A stretch of 8,192 nucleotides of DNA from Propionibacteriaceae bacterium. GTDB lineage: Bacteria > Actinomycetota > Actinomycetes > Propionibacteriales > Propionibacteriaceae. The translations under genes were made by a program, and so were the position numbers. Positions 5,259 through 8,192 of this stretch are shown in pieces. The notes below the pieces were generated by a model. That model ran no database searches. It saw nothing but the letters and a program-made list of their open reading frames with translations, and was not told the origin of the DNA. Within the stretch, counting starts at the first letter, position 1; each line of letters starts with the position of its first letter. The DNA lies in the NCBI GenBank assembly GCA_003153855.1, contig PMBM01000016.1, positions 1-8,192 on the forward strand. Direction: 5' to 3'.

Positions 5259-6176
5259 CCAGGTCCAGGCGATCCCGTACGCATGACCGAGCAGCGGGTC
5301 GTCGAAGGCCGCCTCGACCGTCTCGTCGGGGGCGAGCTCCTCAGTGACGGGGGGATCCGCGAACGACGTCGGGAGCACGCCGTCGAGGACCCACGCCTTC
5401 GCGCACGAGCGTGGCTGCCCGAACGCGACCGAGACCTCGAAGCGTTCGACCCGGCGCATCGGCACGAACGCCGCGACGGGCTGGATCCAGTCGCGGCTCG
5501 GCCACGTGAACCGTACGACCGTCTCGTGCTCCTCGCCCGCCCCCAGAGCGCGGGGGAGCGCGAACAGGAGTCGCCAGCTGCTCCCGGACAGCGGTTCGCG
5601 TCCCAGGTACGTACAGCCGGCCACTCCCTCGACCTGCAGAGAGTCCGAGTCGCCGACCTGAGGGACGGACACGATCTCCTCGAACTCGGACAGGCCGTCG
5701 AGAGAGGGGACGAGGGTGCGCGTGCTCAGGAAGACGGGCGCATCACCCGCCACGTCGACCTCGAAGCGGTACGACGACCAGTGCCACCCCGGTATCGCGA
5801 GGCCGGCACGAGCCCCGAACCGGAGCACCATGCGATCCGCGAGGAGGTCGTCGGCCTCGGCGAGTCGACGACGCAACGTGCGCTCGTCGCGCTGCAGGAG
5901 CTGCCCCACGGCGACCAGGCGATCGTGAAGAAGCGGCCGGCTGTCCGAGATCCCGAACGCCGCGCTGACGAGCTGGCCCAGGTCGTCCGGCATCCCCGCC
6001 GCCTCGCCGCTGACGAGGGACACGAACCGACTTCGCGCCTCGTCGTCGCGGGTTGCGTCATCGATGTCGAGGATCGTGCGGAGCGTCGGGCCGAGCACGG
6101 CGAGGAGGTCCGGGCGGGCGACACCTCGGCCTTTACGCAGCCTTGCGAGCTCGGCCTTCAGGTGTGCAGGGTCCAC
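5253..6176 (-). CDS. Conserved actinobacterial-type protein of unknown function
   Basis: This 307-residue protein has no signal peptide or membrane span. The N-terminal third (about 6-115) is helical, with LRKGRGVARPDLLAVLGPTL (13-32) and RDERTLRRRLAEADDLLAD (96-114). The latter resembles a helix-turn-helix recognition segment. From memory, this N-terminal pattern (LRxGRG, LGPxLR, RTxRRR) recurs in uncharacterised actinobacterial proteins with differing C-termini. The C-terminal part (about 130-307) is predicted mostly beta, rich in Trp/Phe, and ends in YGIAWTW. The GTG at 6176 lacks a ribosome-binding site, but CATAAT (6183-6188, minus strand) lies 6 nt upstream, fitting a leaderless start. 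It lies 46 nt after ribY on the same strand, so it may also be read through from the FMN-controlled operon. The function is not recognised. Confidence 0.8.
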   Translation of the reverse strand: MDPAHLKAELARLRKGRGVARPDLLAVLGPTLRTILDIDDATRDDEARSRFVSLVSGEAAGMPDDLGQLVSAAFGISDSRPLLHDRLVAVGQLLQRDERTLRRRLAEADDLLADRMVLRFGARAGLAIPGWHWSSYRFEVDVAGDAPVFLSTRTLVPSLDGLSEFEEIVSVPQVGDSDSLQVEGVAGCTYLGREPLSGSSWRLLFALPRALGAGEEHETVVRFTWPSRDWIQPVAAFVPMRRVERFEVSVAFGQPRSCAKAWVLDGVLPTSFADPPVTEELAPDETVEAAFDDPLLGHAYGIAWTWA

Positions 6177-6182
6177 GGCGTC

Positions 6183-6188
6183 ATTATG
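6183..6188 (-). promoter_or_regulatory. Possible -10 box for the unknown-function gene
   Basis: CATAAT on the minus strand is followed by 6 nt and then GTG at 6176. The hexamer 17 nt upstream (CCCCAA) is a poor -35. The spacing equals that of the TATCCT box before the GTG at 166. Confidence 0.4.
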
Positions 6189-6222
6189 GGGCGTCGGGCT
6201 CCGGCTTGGGGAGGGTCCGTGC

Positions 6223-7209
6223 CTAGAGGTACGCGTTCGTCATCGCGTCTGACGATGGCTGCGCCGCTTTCAGGAGGCCCGCAGAGAGCATCGCGGCCGA
6301 CATCGCGTCCCACGCGGTGGCGTCCATCGTGCCGGTGACCGTGCCGTCGGTGTTCTGGAACAGGGGAGCGGTCGCCGCCAGTACAGCCTTGGCGCCCTTC
6401 GCGGTGGCGGCGTCACTGAGCCCCGGCACGTACGTGGTACTCGCCTGGAACGCCGCGTCCTGGTTGGCGACGACCGCCTGCATCCCGGCCACCGTGCCCT
6501 TGACGACGGCCTTCACGACATCGGGGTGGGCCGTCGCGTAGGCATGCGTCGTCACGAGGCAGATGCTCACCAGCGGTACCGCACCGATGTCGATGACCTT
6601 GGCGGCGATCCCGGCCGCCTGCAGCTGGATCGGCTCGGAGTTCACGAAGCCGACGATCGCGTCGACCTTCTTCGTGGCCAGCGCGGCCTGCTGGGTGTAG
6701 CCGATCTCCTGGACCGTCACGTCATTGACGGTCAGGCCGGCTCCCTTGAGCGCGAGCAGGAAGCCGAACCACGACTCTCCGTACTTGCCGGGGATGCCGA
6801 TCGTGTGGCCCTTGAGGCCGGCGACCGAGGTGATCGTGGAGTCGCCCGGGACGATGATCCGTACGGGGTACTGGCGGTAGTACGAGGCGACGGCGACCAG
6901 GTCCGTGCCCTGTTCGCGCGCCTGGAGGACCTCGTCGCCGCCAGCGACCACGAACTGCTCCGCGCCGGTGGTGATCGCCGTGAACAGGCCTTCGGACGTC
7001 CCGTGGTGACGCAGCGTGACGGGCGTCGAGTACAGCTTCTGGGCCACACCGACGTAGAACGGGCTGAACTGCACGTTCGGGATGTACGTGAGGCCGATCA
7101 CGGCGGCCTCGGCGCTCGCCGAGGTCGTGGGCACCGACGAACTGGCGGCGGGCGAGCAGCCGACGAGCGTCAGCAGGATGACGGCAAGGGCGGCGAGACG
7201 GGTACGCAC
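6223..7209 (-). CDS. ribY: Riboflavin ABC transporter substrate-binding lipoprotein, NMT1/THI5-like
   Basis: The 328-residue protein begins with a lipoprotein signal peptide. The hydrophobic core ends in LVGC, making Cys18 the lipidated residue, and a Ser/Thr/Ala-rich tether follows. The mature part (about 37-328) is an NMT1/THI5-like periplasmic-binding fold: IGLTYIPNVQFSPFYVGVAQ (38-57) is the family's opening strand and helix, LKGHTIGIPGKYGES (132-146) the hinge region, and KKVDAIVGF (180-188) a later core strand. The family binds thiamine precursors, riboflavin and other small compounds; the upstream FMN riboswitch argues for riboflavin. GTG at 7209 is chosen because GAGGAG lies 6 nt upstream and the lipobox is then at the normal distance. 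The ATG at 7230 lies inside the end of ribX. Only 10 nt separate it from ribX, so translation is probably coupled. Confidence 0.85.
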   Translation of the reverse strand: MRTRLAALAVILLTLVGCSPAASSSVPTTSASAEAAVIGLTYIPNVQFSPFYVGVAQKLYSTPVTLRHHGTSEGLFTAITTGAEQFVVAGGDEVLQAREQGTDLVAVASYYRQYPVRIIVPGDSTITSVAGLKGHTIGIPGKYGESWFGFLLALKGAGLTVNDVTVQEIGYTQQAALATKKVDAIVGFVNSEPIQLQAAGIAAKVIDIGAVPLVSICLVTTHAYATAHPDVVKAVVKGTVAGMQAVVANQDAAFQASTTYVPGLSDAATAKGAKAVLAATAPLFQNTDGTVTGTMDATAWDAMSAAMLSAGLLKAAQPSSDAMTNAYL

Positions 7210-7219
7210 GGGGTGCTCC

Positions 7220-8005
7220 TCAGGACTCATGGATCAACGACGAGACGGTGGCGGATCGACGCTCGAGAGCGACGAGGACCAGATAGGCCGCGGAGGCCAC
7301 GGCGGCGAGCAGCACGATCGTGGCGACCATGCCGGCGGTGTCGAGCTGGTCGCGCTGGACGACGAGGACAGTGCCCAGTCCCGTACCACCCATGACCATC
7401 TCGCCCACGACCGCGCCCGTCACGGACAGGGTGAACCCGTTGCGGAGCCCGGAGTAGATCCACGGCAGGGCGAGCGGGAGCTCGATGTGGACGAGGCTCT
7501 GCGCTGATGAGGCACCGTCTATCCGCGCAGCGTCGACCACCTCGTGGTCGACGTGTCGCAGGCCTGACGCCGCGGCGACGAGGATCGGGAAGAACACGAT
7601 GAGTGCGCAGAGCAGGGCGATCGGTACGAGGCCGTATCCGACCCACAGCACCAGCAGCGGCGCCAGCGCGATCGCCGGGATCGCCTGGGTGGCGCCGAGG
7701 AACGGGCGGGTCGCGGAGTCGGCCCAGCGCGACCGGTGGAGCAGGATCGCGAGCGGTATGGCTAGCGCCGCACCCGCGAGGCAGCCCGCGGCAGCCTCGA
7801 GCAGCGTCGCCCCGAGGGGGGCCAGCAGCGTCCTTGTCGTGATCCCGGCCCAGAGCTTCACGACGACGGCGCCGGGTGTCGGGAGCACGTACGACGGGAG
7901 CCCGCGCGACAGGAGCAGCCAGGCGCCCAGGATCACCAGACCCAGCAGTACAGGTGCCGCCACGTGGCGTACCTGCGGCTGGAGGACTGTCCCTTTGCGC
8001 CTCAC
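7220..8005 (-). CDS. ribX: Riboflavin ABC transporter permease
   Basis: This 261-residue inner-membrane permease is of the BPD_transp_1 (SsuC/TauC/ThiX-like) type. About six hydrophobic segments are visible: near 15-33, 62-90, 103-121, 124-147, 188-214 (less regular) and 222-246. The cytoplasmic EAA loop, which contacts the ATPase, is DAARIDGASSAQSLVHIELP (158-177). GTG at 8005 is chosen because GGAGAGG (8011-8017) lies 5 nt upstream. An in-frame ATG at 8083 would start inside the riboswitch and add a non-hydrophobic leader. It is the first gene after the FMN riboswitch and its stop overlaps the ribY ribosome-binding site. No ATP-binding subunit gene lies beside it, so a shared or distant ATPase is needed if transport is ATP-driven. 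Confidence 0.87.
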   Translation of the reverse strand: MRRKGTVLQPQVRHVAAPVLLGLVILGAWLLLSRGLPSYVLPTPGAVVVKLWAGITTRTLLAPLGATLLEAAAGCLAGAALAIPLAILLHRSRWADSATRPFLGATQAIPAIALAPLLVLWVGYGLVPIALLCALIVFFPILVAAASGLRHVDHEVVDAARIDGASSAQSLVHIELPLALPWIYSGLRNGFTLSVTGAVVGEMVMGGTGLGTVLVVQRDQLDTAGMVATIVLLAAVASAAYLVLVALERRSATVSSLIHES

Positions 8006-8015
8006 GCGTCCCTCT

Positions 8016-8034
8016 CCGGTCAACCATGACCCGG
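8016..8034 (-). promoter_or_regulatory. Hairpin touching the ribX ribosome-binding site
   Basis: On the minus strand CCGGGTCA and TGACCGG can pair with a single bulged G around a TGGT loop. The 3' arm includes the first GG of GGAGAGG. It is a candidate sequestering element of the riboswitch expression platform. Confidence 0.4.
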
Positions 8035-8052
8035 GGACGACGACAAGCGTCG

Positions 8053-8075
8053 GGCGGACGGCACAGCCGTACGCC
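8053..8075 (-). promoter_or_regulatory. Stable hairpin just after the FMN aptamer
   Basis: On the minus strand GGCG-T-ACGGC, loop TGT, GCCGT-C-CGCC forms a stem of nine pairs with one T-C mismatch, about 9 nt after the aptamer's conserved GGATGGGAG. No U-tract follows. It may be part of the expression platform or an attenuator. Confidence 0.4.
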
Positions 8076-8083
8076 TCGTGCAT

Positions 8084-8192
8084 CCTCCCATCCGGACTTT
8101 GACCGTCGGTCCTGGAGTTCCACCAGATCAGCCGAGAGCCGTCAGCCGGGTGGCTGGGACGCGCGGGTCGCGGACTATCACCGCCGGTTCGG
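8084..8192 (-). ncRNA. FMN riboswitch (RFN element), 5' part cut by window edge
   Basis: On the minus strand the strongly conserved blocks of the FMN aptamer are present: ACCGGCGGTGATAGTCCGCG near the window edge (8187-8168), GGTGGAACTCCAGG (about 8125-8112), then ACCGACGGTCAAAGTCCGG and ATGGGAG (about 8109-8085). The 5' strand of P1 and the start of P2 lie beyond base 8192. FMN binding in this class represses biosynthesis or uptake genes of riboflavin. Here it leads directly into ribX, about 80 nt downstream. Confidence 0.95.

Noticed and set aside
5283..6338. Long plus-strand open frame over the unknown-function gene
   Set aside because: Low-complexity Arg/Glu/Ala-rich translation. The minus-strand frame has a more normal composition and matches a known actinobacterial N-terminal pattern.
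7210..7230. ATG at 7230 as ribY start
   Set aside because: It adds seven residues before the signal peptide and lies within ribX. The GTG at 7209 has GAGGAG at good spacing.
6223..8005. Thiamine-precursor (ThiXY) transporter
   Set aside because: The protein family would allow it, but no TPP riboswitch is present, whereas a clear FMN riboswitch leads the operon.
8006..8083. N-terminal extension of the permease from ATG at 8083
   Set aside because: It would start inside the conserved 3' end of the FMN aptamer. The GTG at 8005 has a well-placed GGAGAGG and gives a normal permease N-terminus.

Overview
This is a high-GC chromosomal window, almost certainly from an actinobacterium. Supporting signs are the strong G/C third-position bias, frequent GTG starts, two genes that look leaderless, an SH3/NlpC-P60 wall hydrolase, a compact HExxHHxGxxD zincin protein and a TIGR00027-type methyltransferase. 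A Micrococcales member (Cellulomonas-like) would fit, but the sequence alone does not fix the genus. No phage genes, insertion sequences or CRISPR arrays were seen.

Left part (1-2001): a tRNA-Glu(UUC) on the minus strand is cut by the left edge. A small plus-strand zincin-like metallopeptidase (166-519) follows and converges, through a shared hairpin, on a secreted NlpC/P60 hydrolase with three SH3-like repeats (557-1696, minus). About 290 nt of AT-richer, palindrome-dense sequence lies upstream of the hydrolase. It includes three GTCAC-type direct repeats at an exact 9-nt period, which resemble boxes of the MtrA response regulator.

Middle (1990-3701): the most unusual gene encodes a one-span membrane protein whose cytoplasmic part is an isolated GroEL apical domain, without the ATPase (equatorial) domain. 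It is divergent, by 55 nt, from a leucine-carboxyl-methyltransferase-like SAM methyltransferase. A tRNA-Lys(UUU) with an encoded CCA end and its own terminator-like hairpin follows.

Right part (3702-8192): a gene-poor stretch of about 575 nt holds the promoter of a secreted GH16 glycoside hydrolase (4278-5222). This converges on a minus-strand protein of unknown function (5253-6176). Upstream of that, in the same direction, lie the lipoprotein binding protein ribY (6223-7209) and permease ribX (7220-8005). The ribX leader is an FMN riboswitch truncated by the right edge. The riboswitch identifies the substrate of this otherwise generic NMT1/THI5-like transporter as riboflavin or a relative. 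No ATPase gene is present at the locus, and the unknown protein may be a third member of the transcript.

Several gene ends place their stop codons inside inverted repeats, so terminator-like hairpins overlap the ends of coding regions.
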